From the NCBI GenBank assembly GCA_903854335.1, contig CAINVY010000013.1, forward strand, positions 1 to 64,000: a stretch of DNA of 64,000 nucleotides, in the 5' to 3' direction. The stretch comes from an uncultured Candidatus Peregrinibacteria bacterium (GTDB taxonomy: Bacteria > Patescibacteriota > Gracilibacteria > Peribacterales > Peribacteraceae). How positions within the stretch are numbered: the first letter of the stretch is position 1; every line of letters starts with the position of its first letter. A model generated the notes under the pieces. It was not told where the DNA came from. It saw only the letters and a list, made by a program, of their open reading frames with translations, and ran no database searches. Both the position numbers and the translations under genes were made by a program. Shown here in pieces: positions 40,635 to 49,154 of the stretch.

Positions 40635-40764
40635 GCGTTTCCGCTCGATGGTTCGTGGCTCGCACCCCCCTTAATTTCTTACCGTGTCAGCCTGAGGTGC
40701 TTTTTGCACAGCAAAAAGCCACGAAGGCGAAAGCGCGAGCACCTCACCATGACACGCGGAAACG
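40635..40764. repeat. palindromic repeat element, copy 3
   Basis: ATGGTTCGTGGCTCGC, then TGTCAGCCTGAGGTGC, TTTTTGC/GCAAAAA, GCGAGCACCTCACCATGACA. Outer stem CGTTTCCGC (40635-40643) with GCGGAAACG (40756-40764), different from the other copies but perfectly paired. Confidence 0.85.
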
Positions 40765-40802
40765 TGAAGAGCAATAAAATAGCTTCTTGCCGAAATGCTT
40801 CA

Positions 40803-40831
40803 TTGTCAACTTTGGCAATTTTTCATATACA
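40803..40831 (+). promoter_or_regulatory. flippase promoter, leaderless layout
   Basis: TTGTCA (40803-40808), 17-base spacer, TATACA (40826-40831), 8 bases to ATG 40840. Confidence 0.65.
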
Positions 40832-40839
40832 CTCGCCTC

Positions 40840-42348
40840 ATGCAGTTGGCGGACGACATCATGGCTGAAGATGCGACGGGGGTTGCGGCCGAGGAATCGC
40901 ACAGTGGTCGCTCCATTGCCGTGTCCACGCTCTGGCAGGTCGCCAGCCAATTTGTCATGGCGGTGCTCTCGGTGGTGACGGTGAAGTTCGTGACGGTGGG
41001 ACTGAGCAAGGAACTCGTCGGGTATTACAACTCCGCGTACGGATTTCTGCAGACCTTTGCCATCCTCGCCGATTTCGGCCTCTACGCAGTGTCGGTCCGT
41101 GAGATCGCGAAGGCGAAGGATCAAGCGCGGGTGTTCGGGGTCTTCCTCCTTCTGCGATGTCTGATCGTCGCCATCTCTTTCGGCGCGGCAATTGCGCTCG
41201 TCTGGGCTCTGCCGCTGTGGCAGGGAACGCCGTTCCCGATCGGCGTCACGATCGCCGCGTTCGTGCCGGTCTTCACGCTGCTCGCGGGGACGATTCGCAC
41301 GATCTTTCAGGTGAAGTACAAGATGCACTTCGTCTTCGTCGCCGAGGTATTGCAGCGGATCATTACGACGGTCGGCATCGGCCTCTTCGTGTTCTACGGC
41401 ACGCGCCTCTCCTCCAGCCTCTCCGTGTACGAGTGGTTCCTCGGGATCGGGGGGATCGGAGCTTTCGCGCTCTTCCTCGTCTCCTATTTCTACGCTCTGC
41501 GATTTTTGCGCGTGCGCCTCTGCTTCGATCTCTCTCTGCTGAAGAACATGTTTTTGCTCGCAGCACCTTACGGCGTGGCGTACCTCCTCCTCACGATGTA
41601 TCGGCAGGTCGACGTGATATTCATCGCATTGCTGAGACCGGATTTTGCGCTACAGAATGCGGTCTATGGACTCGCGGGGAGAGTGGAAGACATGGCGTTT
41701 TTGCTCCCGACGTTCCTCCTCAATTCCGTGCTGCCGGTCCTGAGTCAGGATCAGGCGCCCGCGGAGAGAAAGAAATTATTGAGCCGCACGTTCTCACTTC
41801 TCCTACTCTCCGGAATGATTATGTTTCTGTTTTCCTTTCTCCTCGCGCGACCGCTCACGCTTCTCTTCGCGTCGCATGCGTATTTGAGCGTGGCCGGCCA
41901 CCCGGGTGCGGACGTGGCGTTTCGTCTCATGGCGATACCGATGTTTCTCAACGGCATCGTCCTCTACTGTTTTTACGTCTTCCTCGCGCGTCATCAATGG
42001 CGTCGTCTCATGCTGAGCTTCGGCGCGGGTGTTGTGCTGACGGTCATCTTCAATCTCCTCTGGACGCCATCGCTCGGATTTGTCGGTGCCGGGGCGGCGC
42101 TCATTATTGTGCATTTCCTCCTCGCGGCCACGCTCCTCCCGCAAGCACTCAAGGAGGCGCCCATTCGTTTCGGGTTCGATGAGATTTCCCGCTTACTTCT
42201 CTTCGCGCTCCTCCTCGGTGGCACCCTCTTCTTCGCCGAACCCATCCTCACAAGCGCAATTCGCATGGTCCTCTTCGGAGCGGTTTCCTGCGTCTGGATC
42301 GCGATTCTGCTATGGATGACGGGGCTCTATCGCCTACTTCGCAGGTGA
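40840..42348 (+). CDS. polysaccharide/lipid-linked oligosaccharide flippase (MOP superfamily)
   Basis: 502 residues from ATG 40840, chosen because a TTGTCA-17-TATACA promoter ends 8 bases before it. About 12-14 membrane helices. The N-terminal ISTLWQVASQF-like segment (here VSTLWQVASQFVMAVLSVV), the Tyr/Asn-rich first loop (KELVGYYNSAYGFLQTFAIL) and the paired helices suit Wzx/MurJ-like flippases that move undecaprenyl-linked sugars outward. Together with the sugar-phosphate transferase at 9888 and the glycosyltransferases it suggests a surface-polysaccharide route scattered over the genome. It is not MurJ itself as far as I can tell. Confidence 0.82.
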   Translation: MQLADDIMAEDATGVAAEESHSGRSIAVSTLWQVASQFVMAVLSVVTVKFVTVGLSKELVGYYNSAYGFLQTFAILADFGLYAVSVREIAKAKDQARVFGVFLLLRCLIVAISFGAAIALVWALPLWQGTPFPIGVTIAAFVPVFTLLAGTIRTIFQVKYKMHFVFVAEVLQRIITTVGIGLFVFYGTRLSSSLSVYEWFLGIGGIGAFALFLVSYFYALRFLRVRLCFDLSLLKNMFLLAAPYGVAYLLLTMYRQVDVIFIALLRPDFALQNAVYGLAGRVEDMAFLLPTFLLNSVLPVLSQDQAPAERKKLLSRTFSLLLLSGMIMFLFSFLLARPLTLLFASHAYLSVAGHPGADVAFRLMAIPMFLNGIVLYCFYVFLARHQWRRLMLSFGAGVVLTVIFNLLWTPSLGFVGAGAALIIVHFLLAATLLPQALKEAPIRFGFDEISRLLLFALLLGGTLFFAEPILTSAIRMVLFGAVSCVWIAILLWMTGLYRLLRR

Positions 42349-42380
42349 TGCGCGGCTTGGAGAAGCCATGATGTATCGTA

Positions 42381-42410
42381 TTGCCGATTTGCAGCAAAAT
42401 ATGCTATAAT
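42381..42410 (+). promoter_or_regulatory. promoter of five-gene operon
   Basis: TTGCCG (42381-42386), 18-base spacer, TATAAT (42405-42410). The five genes from 42437 to 47164 follow with short gaps. Confidence 0.65.
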
Positions 42411-42436
42411 AAATAAGAAATACCAAACAAACATTC

Positions 42437-43186
42437 ATGCCGACACCCGAAGTCCCCAAGGCTCCCGACACGCCCAAAACTCTTGACCAAATCAAGGCGG
42501 ATGTTGAGCAGAAGTTGACTGCGCTCAAAGCGGAGATTGATGGGAAGAAGGACAAGGGTGAGAAGCTCGGCAAAGAGGACATCACGAAGTATCGCGCAGG
42601 AATCAAGGAATTGAAAAATGCCAAGACGCTTTCTTCCGATCAGGAAGAGATTGTGAAGGGGATCGAGGATTGGTTGAACGCGAATGAGAAGATGTCCGGC
42701 GAGCAGACGGATGGGAAGCTCGATGCATGGAGGGGGAAAGCGAATACCTATCTTTCCTTCGCGAAGGGGTACGGATCGTGGATGCTCAAGCAGCTTGCGG
42801 ATCTCTGCGAGGACAAAGGAATGCTCGGCGTATTCAAGAAACTCCTCGTCGGGCTCTCGCATTCCAAAGAGGCGGAGATTGCCGGACTGAATACGATTGC
42901 GGCCTTGAAGGATCTTCCTGATGCGAGACTCGAGGATATTCGTACGACGCTCAATCAGAAGGCGGCGGAGATCGCGAAGGCGCGAACGGCGCGCGGGGCA
43001 GGGCTGCCGGAGTACGACCTCGTCTCATTGATCGATGAAGTCGGCAAGGATTCCATCACGGACGACAAAGCGCTCCTCGCAAGAGTCGACGATCTTGCCA
43101 AAACAGAAAACACGAACGCTGAGAATTTTCAGAAGGCCAAGGCCGCACAAGCTGCTTCTGGTGTTCCACCTCCCGCCAAATCCTAA
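42437..43186 (+). CDS. hypothetical Lys/Ala-rich protein, operon gene 1
   Basis: 249 residues, soluble, very rich in Lys, Ala, Glu and Asp. A Pro-rich N-terminus (about 1-15) leads into a coiled-coil-like stretch (KADVEQKLTALKAEIDGKK). The middle has a more hydrophobic segment (GYGSWMLKQLADLCEDKGMLGVF, in parts) and the end a disordered Ala/Pro tail. No recognisable domain. It starts the operon; the next gene begins 7 bases after its stop. The start codon has a pyrimidine/AT-rich lead (ACATTC) and no Shine-Dalgarno. Confidence 0.65.
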   Translation: MPTPEVPKAPDTPKTLDQIKADVEQKLTALKAEIDGKKDKGEKLGKEDITKYRAGIKELKNAKTLSSDQEEIVKGIEDWLNANEKMSGEQTDGKLDAWRGKANTYLSFAKGYGSWMLKQLADLCEDKGMLGVFKKLLVGLSHSKEAEIAGLNTIAALKDLPDARLEDIRTTLNQKAAEIAKARTARGAGLPEYDLVSLIDEVGKDSITDDKALLARVDDLAKTENTNAENFQKAKAAQAASGVPPPAKS

Positions 43187-43192
43187 TATTCC

Positions 43193-44779
43193 ATGGTTGA
43201 AGTTCGCCCTGATTCACCGGCACCCGAGACGAAACCTCAGGAGCCCGTGCAGAAGCACAGTCCTGAGAAAGACACGGCTAAGCCCGAGGCGCCAAAGAGG
43301 TCGCTTCTCGATGAAGCCGTGGAGGCGCTGCAGACTCCAATTGAAAAAGTAGCGATTGCCAAATTCGCCGACGTTGTTGCAAAGACGAAAGATCTCGACG
43401 AACTCAATGTGCTTGCACAGGGTCTTCTGGATAAGCAGGAACGCAAGGAGATCTCCATCGGACTTCTCGCGCGCAACGTTTGTTGGGAGCGCGTCACATA
43501 CTTTAAAATCCAGTACGAGAAGATGCAGGCGGAGGAGAAAGAGAAAGAAGAGACGAAGAATAAATTCGTCCGGTTGGACACGCACGTTCATCTTCATAAA
43601 CTCATGGGGCAAACCGTGTTCCACGATGTCCCATCCATGGTGGAGGATCCCGCGAAGAAAGTGGGCAGCGCGCTCGTGGGATGGATGGATAAAGCCGAGT
43701 CATGGACACATGAGAAATCTCCGAAAGTGAGTGCCTTCATCCATGAAATGCGTTACTTCTTCGGCGAATCCGCTCCGGAGGCCGCGAAGAATATCGGTCA
43801 TGTCATCGCGGGGTGGGCCGAGCGGGGATGGTACTATCTCTGGTCCGTGCCGGAGACCCTTGGCATGAGCGAAACAACGCCGTTCATTGGCGGGATTGTC
43901 AATAACGCTCGCGATCAGCTCAAACGGATTGACGCAGAGGGGAAGATCGAGGAAGCGGTCAGCGCCGAAAAAGAGAACAATCCGACCGTGGTGACGTTCG
44001 ATAAGAAAGGAGACAAGACATTCTGGAAGGGATTGAAGGACGCCGAAAAGTCTATGAATTGGACGGATCAGACGCAGCAGCTCATTGCCGCCGAACTCAA
44101 GAGTGGCAACGGAAAGACGACCGAGAAGCCGATCGTCGTGACGTTGGCCAAATTGCGCAATCTCACGGAGACGACGAAGAACGCGGAGACAAACGCGGCG
44201 ATGGAACGAGGAGAGAAGGTGAAGGCAAAGTGGGGACTTGCGAAGGAGACAACGGTGAAATTCGAGGGAGACAAAACAAAGGTGAATCGAGAGGGGGAGA
44301 AACTCATGTTAACCTTTCCGAACAAGGATGCAGTCAATGAAGCCGGAGAGCCGGTGGCACCGGAAGCGAAGAAGTTGAAGGATGTCATCAAGTCTTTGGA
44401 GGATGTGCAGGAAATCGTTATCGGAGGGAAGAACTGGGAGATGAAAAAAATCGATGCGGGAATTGGCGTCACGTTTCCTGCTGTCGGCTCCGACGCCTCG
44501 CTCCCCGCATCAATCAATATCATTGCGATGAGCTTCAAGAATCAAGAGCGAGCAAATCTCTTTAAGATTGATACGCATGAATTGATTGCTGATCAGACAG
44601 CGCGCCTGAAGTACACGAAGGTTGGCGGAGAGTACGCACTCCTGTGGAATGGTTCGGGCATCGGGAATGTGGATGTCTTCCTGGTGAAGAAGGATGTTCT
44701 CGCGAAGGCAAAGCTTGAGACGGAGTGGGAATTCGACGGAACCGGATGGAAAGTTTCCGCACCCAATCCGACGACCTGA
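43193..44779 (+). CDS. hypothetical protein, operon gene 2
   Basis: 528 residues. A Pro/Glu/Lys-rich disordered start (about 1-45), a helical region (about 45-130, LLDEAVEALQTPIEKVAIAKF) then a charged core with VTYFKIQYEKMQAEEKEKEE, a weakly hydrophobic middle (GHVIAGWAERGWYYLWSVPE) and a C-terminal beta-rich part (about 400-528, EFDGTGWKVSAP). No signal peptide, membrane helix or known motif. It overlaps nothing, and the next gene starts 24 bases after its stop. Function unknown. Confidence 0.65.
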   Translation: MVEVRPDSPAPETKPQEPVQKHSPEKDTAKPEAPKRSLLDEAVEALQTPIEKVAIAKFADVVAKTKDLDELNVLAQGLLDKQERKEISIGLLARNVCWERVTYFKIQYEKMQAEEKEKEETKNKFVRLDTHVHLHKLMGQTVFHDVPSMVEDPAKKVGSALVGWMDKAESWTHEKSPKVSAFIHEMRYFFGESAPEAAKNIGHVIAGWAERGWYYLWSVPETLGMSETTPFIGGIVNNARDQLKRIDAEGKIEEAVSAEKENNPTVVTFDKKGDKTFWKGLKDAEKSMNWTDQTQQLIAAELKSGNGKTTEKPIVVTLAKLRNLTETTKNAETNAAMERGEKVKAKWGLAKETTVKFEGDKTKVNREGEKLMLTFPNKDAVNEAGEPVAPEAKKLKDVIKSLEDVQEIVIGGKNWEMKKIDAGIGVTFPAVGSDASLPASINIIAMSFKNQERANLFKIDTHELIADQTARLKYTKVGGEYALLWNGSGIGNVDVFLVKKDVLAKAKLETEWEFDGTGWKVSAPNPTT

Positions 44780-44802
44780 TTTCCCATTTCCCCACCCCTT
44801 CC

Positions 44803-45324
44803 ATGTCAACGATCCCCGCAAACGAGAAATTGCCTGAGCATCCCTCCGCTGCTCCGAGTCAGAAACCAATCGAACATTTTTCTCCCGTCAGCGACGCTCT
44901 CAATGAGGGCAAAAAACAAGCCGTAAGCGCAGTAAAGTATGCGCAGAGCGGAGAAGAAGGGCTCTACCACGATTTCATGGATGGCGGGAAGGACAAGAAA
45001 ACGGATTGGAAGGCGGTCGGCGGACATGCGATGCAGGTCGCGCCGATGGGTGCGGCCGCGATCATCGGGTTCCCCATGCTCGCGGAGAAGTGGGGGAGCA
45101 TCCTCGAGAGTAACAAGGGGAAATCTCCGTCCCAGAAGGTCGGGTTCTTCGGAAGAATCGGACGTCTCTTCTCCGCTCTCCTCTGGACGGGCGGCGTCTG
45201 TGTCGGTGCTGTAGCCCTTACGAATCTCATGAAGGACTGGCGTGAGAAGAAGCAAGAGGAACAGAAGAAGAAACTCCCGAAGACGATGCCCGCAAAGAAA
45301 CCCATTTCATCTCCCGCCTCTTAA
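44803..45324 (+). CDS. hypothetical two-helix membrane protein, operon gene 3
   Basis: 173 residues from ATG 44803, preceded by a C/T-rich tract and lying 24 bases after gene 2. A polar N-terminal region (about 1-80) is followed by a first membrane helix (MGAAAIIGFPMLAEKWG), a basic loop (NKGKSPSQKVGFFGRIGRLF), a second helix (LLWTGGVCVGAVALTNLM) and a Lys/Glu-rich tail. Genes 4 and 5 share this helix, basic loop, helix layout, so the three are probably paralogous in their C-terminal module. Function unknown. Confidence 0.65.
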   Translation: MSTIPANEKLPEHPSAAPSQKPIEHFSPVSDALNEGKKQAVSAVKYAQSGEEGLYHDFMDGGKDKKTDWKAVGGHAMQVAPMGAAAIIGFPMLAEKWGSILESNKGKSPSQKVGFFGRIGRLFSALLWTGGVCVGAVALTNLMKDWREKKQEEQKKKLPKTMPAKKPISSPAS

Positions 45325-45340
45325 AACAAAAACATTTCCC

Positions 45341-46003
45341 ATGGGAAACCCAGAGATCATCGGCACGAACGCCCCGCAGGAGAACGGCACAGAAACGCCG
45401 GCTGTCGATGGCAGTCTCGAAGGATTGGTGAACGCCAGAAACGAGACGGAGGCTGAGCAAAGCTCGAAGGAATTCGTTGCTGCCTATAAGGCGGCAGATT
45501 CGAAGGAGCAGCAGAAGATGGTTACGCAGATCGACAAGAAGCTTGAGAAACAAGATCAACACGGAGCCGCGTGGAACCGTTTGCATGGTCTCAAAAAGTC
45601 CATCGGAGAGTTTTCTGCGGCGGTGCAGAAGCAAGGAGAGAAGGTCATCGATCAGGGAGCAAAAGCCCTCAGCGGCAGCACGGATGCCGTGAAAAAAGAG
45701 GCGCAAGAACTCTCGGAAAAACCTGCGGTTAAAACGGCGATCAATACGACCTTGGTCGGCGTTCCTTTCGCTGCCACCGCGTTTGGAGTCGTGTGGCTGA
45801 CACAGGTGTGGAGAAACGCATTGAAGAAGCAGGAGGAAAGCAAGGACGGAAAGAAGATTTCCGCCGTGAAAGGATTCTTTCAGAAAATGGGGAAGATTCT
45901 CTTCGCGGTGGGTTGCACGGTCATCACCATTCCGGACGTTATCGCCCTGCTCTGGGCGAAGAACGCCGTTTCATCTTCTCCTCCTTCTTCTCACGCTTCC
46001 TAA
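45341..46003 (+). CDS. hypothetical two-helix membrane protein, operon gene 4
   Basis: 220 residues from ATG 45341 (MGNPEIIGTN), 17 bases after gene 3. The N-terminal part (about 25-90) contains SSKEFVAAYKAADSKEQQKM, closely parallel to KQTFVADYKAANKTEQERVK in gene 5. The membrane module has PFAATAFGVVWLTQVW, a basic loop and ILFAVGCTVITIPDVIALLWAKNA (in parts). It ends in a Ser/Pro tail. Function unknown; shares both modules with gene 5. Confidence 0.65.
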   Translation: MGNPEIIGTNAPQENGTETPAVDGSLEGLVNARNETEAEQSSKEFVAAYKAADSKEQQKMVTQIDKKLEKQDQHGAAWNRLHGLKKSIGEFSAAVQKQGEKVIDQGAKALSGSTDAVKKEAQELSEKPAVKTAINTTLVGVPFAATAFGVVWLTQVWRNALKKQEESKDGKKISAVKGFFQKMGKILFAVGCTVITIPDVIALLWAKNAVSSSPPSSHAS

Positions 46004-46021
46004 TCACTACCAATCTTTTCC

Positions 46022-47164
46022 ATGGCGCCAGATTTCAATACAAATATCAATGGAGTAGCAACCGCGGCGAACGAAGTGGAAGCTGCAAAGCAGAAGCAGA
46101 CATTCGTCGCCGATTACAAGGCCGCCAACAAGACGGAGCAGGAGAGGGTGAAAGCCGATATCGATAAGAGGCTCGCTCGTCTTGATAAGGAGACCGATCA
46201 GTATAAGCGCTTACAAAATCTCAAGGAATCCATAACCGACAAAAAGACGACGATTGGCGAGGATCTGAAATCGGCAGGCATTGCGGCAGTCGAAGCTGTG
46301 GGGGCCGGAGTGGGGACGGGAATCAATGCAGCGAAATATGTGGGCAATCAGCTCAATACGTACGGGGCTCCCGCGGTGCAAGAATTGCGCAACGATTTAC
46401 GTGAAGCCGCGAATGATGTGCACGAAAAGAAATGGGGAAGCGCAGCTATGAACATCGCTCCCGTCGCCGCAACCGGCCTTGGTGTCGTTTGGGCAATGAA
46501 AATGTTGAAGGAAGCATTTATGGATCCGATCCCGGAGGAGCCCGGGAAGAAAAAGCAGGGAAGGCTGGGGAAGATCCTCAGGGCACTTGGTTGCGCATTG
46601 GCCGTGGTAACGGGCGTCATCGGTGTCACCAATGGCGTGAAGTGGGCGAAGAATGCCATCGCCAACTCGGGCAAGACTCCAGCAGAAACTCCCGCCAAAA
46701 CTCCCACAGATGCTTCTCCCGATGCGAAAGCACCGGCTACCAAACCGGCAGAGAATAAGGAAGAAGGACAAACGCAAAAAGAACCTTCAGCGGAAGAGAA
46801 AGTCGCTTCCCAACTGAAGCAGTCGCAAGGCAAAGATCTTTACACTTCGTCTGAGATTACAACGCTCAGCATCAATGGAAAAAAAGTGGATATCGGAAAT
46901 AAGAAAATCCTCATTGATGGGAAGCCCATCACAATTTCGACGAAAGTTGGTTGGGGCAAGTATAGTGTGGATTGGGACATTCCCCTGCTCAATGCAGTTG
47001 CTGCAGACAATGGAGAGTTGAACTTCACGTTCCAAAATCCATTTACTCGTAAGAATGTTCCATATCCCGCGACACCGGGGGATCTGTTGAAACTCGTTGT
47101 CAGTTTGCCGCAAGAAATGAAAGTGAAAGACGGTAAAGTAAAAAGAACGATCAAGATAAGCTGA
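46022..47164 (+). CDS. hypothetical membrane protein, operon gene 5
   Basis: 380 residues, 19 bases after gene 4. Same N-terminal coiled-coil module (about 10-75) and two-helix membrane module (about 145-220, APVAATGLGVVWAMKML and LGCALAVVTGVIGVTNGV) as gene 4. After these it has a Pro/Ala/Lys/Thr-rich linker (about 220-265) and an added C-terminal beta-rich domain (about 280-380, SINGKKVDIGNKKILIDGKP). With both helices crossing the membrane, the N- and C-terminal domains would lie on the same side. No catalytic motif. The operon ends here; the next gene has its own -10 box. Confidence 0.65.
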   Translation: MAPDFNTNINGVATAANEVEAAKQKQTFVADYKAANKTEQERVKADIDKRLARLDKETDQYKRLQNLKESITDKKTTIGEDLKSAGIAAVEAVGAGVGTGINAAKYVGNQLNTYGAPAVQELRNDLREAANDVHEKKWGSAAMNIAPVAATGLGVVWAMKMLKEAFMDPIPEEPGKKKQGRLGKILRALGCALAVVTGVIGVTNGVKWAKNAIANSGKTPAETPAKTPTDASPDAKAPATKPAENKEEGQTQKEPSAEEKVASQLKQSQGKDLYTSSEITTLSINGKKVDIGNKKILIDGKPITISTKVGWGKYSVDWDIPLLNAVAADNGELNFTFQNPFTRKNVPYPATPGDLLKLVVSLPQEMKVKDGKVKRTIKIS

Positions 47165-47203
47165 GGTTGAATTTTCAAGAGATACTTTCTGTATACTTAG
47201 CCC

Positions 47204-47623
47204 ATGCACCCCTTTCTGATTCTCAGGACCTACCCCTTTCTGATTCCGCTCGTCGTTCTCATCCTCACTGAGATTACGAAGATGCTCGTCGAGCAGATGA
47301 AGACGGGGAGTTGGCACGCGCGGCTCTTCCATCCGGGTGGCATGCCGAGTTCGCATTCGGCGTTCGTCATGTCCCTCTTGATCATCGTCGCACGCAAGCT
47401 CGGGATGGGCTCCGTGGAATTCGCCATCGCGTTCGTCTTCGCGGCGATCACGTGGTACGACGCGATGAGTTCGCGGCGCGCCATCGGGGATCAGGCGAAG
47501 GTTCTCAATCGTCTCCAGCACTGGCAGCACTTCACCGAGCAGCTCGGACATTCCTTCATGGAAGTCCTCGGCGGGGTGATCTTCGGCGCGGCGATCACCT
47601 TCCTCGGCATTTGGTTGAGCTAA
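47204..47623 (+). CDS. divergent PAP2-family (DUF212/YuiD-like) membrane protein
   Basis: 139 residues with three to four hydrophobic segments. It carries the DUF212 signatures HPGGMPSSHSAFVMSLL (about 42-58) and FVFAAITWYDAMSSRR with GDQAKVLN, i.e. the PAP2-like Ser-His-Ser region of a lipid-phosphatase relative. Whether it dephosphorylates a lipid (for example undecaprenyl diphosphate) is not established for this family. A TATACT box ends exactly 6 bases before the ATG, so it is probably leaderless and separate from the operon upstream. Confidence 0.85.
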   Translation: MHPFLILRTYPFLIPLVVLILTEITKMLVEQMKTGSWHARLFHPGGMPSSHSAFVMSLLIIVARKLGMGSVEFAIAFVFAAITWYDAMSSRRAIGDQAKVLNRLQHWQHFTEQLGHSFMEVLGGVIFGAAITFLGIWLS

Positions 47624-47664
47624 AAGGCTATCCACGGAGCGGGGAATTTTGCTAGCATGCCCCC

Positions 47665-49089
47665 ATGCCGCGTATTGCCGATCAACGGAAAGACTTCTCG
47701 CAGTGGTACCTCGACGTGATCGCTCAGGCGGATTTGGCGGAGTATGCCGATGTCAAAGGGTGCATCATCTTCAAGCCCTACGGCTACGCGCTGTGGGAAG
47801 CGATGCAACGCGACCTCGATCGGCGCATTAAGGCGCTCGGCGTGGAGAACGCGTACTTCCCGCTCCTGATTCCCGCATCCATCCTCGCGAAGGAGAAAGA
47901 TCACGTGGAGGGATTCGCACCGGAGTGCGCGGTGGTCACGGAAGGCGGAGGGAAGAAACTCACGGAGCCGCTCTACATCCGTCCGACGAGCGAGACGATC
48001 ATCTACGCGACGTTCAAGAAATGGATCGCCTCGCACCGCGATCTTCCCCTGAAGATCAATCAGTGGGCGAACATCGTGCGCTGGGAGATGCGCACGCGTC
48101 CGTTCCTCCGCACGTTGGAATTCCTCTGGCAGGAGGGACACACGGCGCATGCGACGAAGGAGGATGCCGATGCGATGGCGGAGTCGGTGCTCAAGATGTA
48201 CACGGATTTCGATCGGGAGATGCTCGCGCTTCCCATCCTCACCGGACGCAAACCCGATCACGAGAAATTCGCGGGAGCGCTCTACACGCTCACCACCGAG
48301 GCGCTCGCGCGCGACGGCAAGGCGATCCAGGCGGGGACGTCGCACAATCTCGGTCAGGGATTCTCCGAAGCCTACGATGTGAGTTTCGTGGATGCCGATC
48401 GGCAGATCAAGCGTCCGTGGATGACGAGTTGGGGAGTCTCGACGCGATTGATCGGCACCGTCATCGTCGTGCACGGAGACGAGAAGGGGCTGCGCTTGCC
48501 GCCGACCCTCGCGCCGATTCAGGCCGTTATCGTGCCGATCTACAAGACCGACGAAGAGAAGGAGGCCGTCCTCGCGGCTGCGGCGAAGCTGCGCGAAAGT
48601 CTGCTGCCGCTGATCCGTATTCGGTTGGATGACCGCGACGAAAAGTCTCCGGGATTCAAATTCAACGAGTGGGAAGTGAAGGGCGTGCCGCTGCGCATCG
48701 AGCTCGGACCGAAGGATCTCGAGAAGCAGCAGGTCATGCTCGTGCGAAGAGATACGGGGGCGAAGACGCCGATGCCGCTCACTCATTGCACGGGCGAAGC
48801 CATGGTGACGCTTATGGCGGAGATTCAGCAGACGCTGCTCTCGCAGGCGGAGGAATTCCTCAAGAGCCACACGTTCACCGTCGAGACGTTGGCGCAGATG
48901 CAGGAGAAGCTTGAGGGAGAGGGAGGCGTGGTGTGGGCACCGTGGGATGGGACGGCGGCGAGCGCGAACACCATTAAAGAGAAGACGAAGGCGACGATCC
49001 GTCTCCTCGGCGAGGAGGTGAAGAAGGGTACGGATCTCGTGAGCGGCAAGCCCGCGACGGTGATGGCACTCTTCGCGAAGGCGTACTGA
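47665..49089 (+). CDS. proS: prolyl-tRNA synthetase, archaeal/eukaryote-like (type 3)
   Basis: 474 residues, the compact form without the bacterial editing insertion. Class II motifs: YIRPTSETIIYATFKKW, motif 2 WEMRTRPFLRTLEFLWQEGH (about 134-153), motif 3 TSWGVSTRLIGTVIVVHGDE (in parts). An anticodon-binding domain follows (VPIYKTDEEKEAVL) and a C-terminal zinc-type domain is reduced. It charges tRNA-Pro. The ATG stands exactly 6 bases after TAGCAT, which has a TG one base upstream (extended -10). Confidence 0.95.
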   Translation: MPRIADQRKDFSQWYLDVIAQADLAEYADVKGCIIFKPYGYALWEAMQRDLDRRIKALGVENAYFPLLIPASILAKEKDHVEGFAPECAVVTEGGGKKLTEPLYIRPTSETIIYATFKKWIASHRDLPLKINQWANIVRWEMRTRPFLRTLEFLWQEGHTAHATKEDADAMAESVLKMYTDFDREMLALPILTGRKPDHEKFAGALYTLTTEALARDGKAIQAGTSHNLGQGFSEAYDVSFVDADRQIKRPWMTSWGVSTRLIGTVIVVHGDEKGLRLPPTLAPIQAVIVPIYKTDEEKEAVLAAAAKLRESLLPLIRIRLDDRDEKSPGFKFNEWEVKGVPLRIELGPKDLEKQQVMLVRRDTGAKTPMPLTHCTGEAMVTLMAEIQQTLLSQAEEFLKSHTFTVETLAQMQEKLEGEGGVVWAPWDGTAASANTIKEKTKATIRLLGEEVKKGTDLVSGKPATVMALFAKAY

Positions 49090-49154
49090 AGAAAGCGATG
49101 TGGATGTGTGGCTGACCCTGTAGAGCGTTATAAGATGGGACCTCTCAGCGTTTA

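Noticed and set aside
40468-40665. A 66-codon N-terminal extension of pyrB
   Set aside because: The extension crosses a promoter, a terminator-bounded small RNA and part of a repeat element; conserved PyrB sequence starts at 40467.
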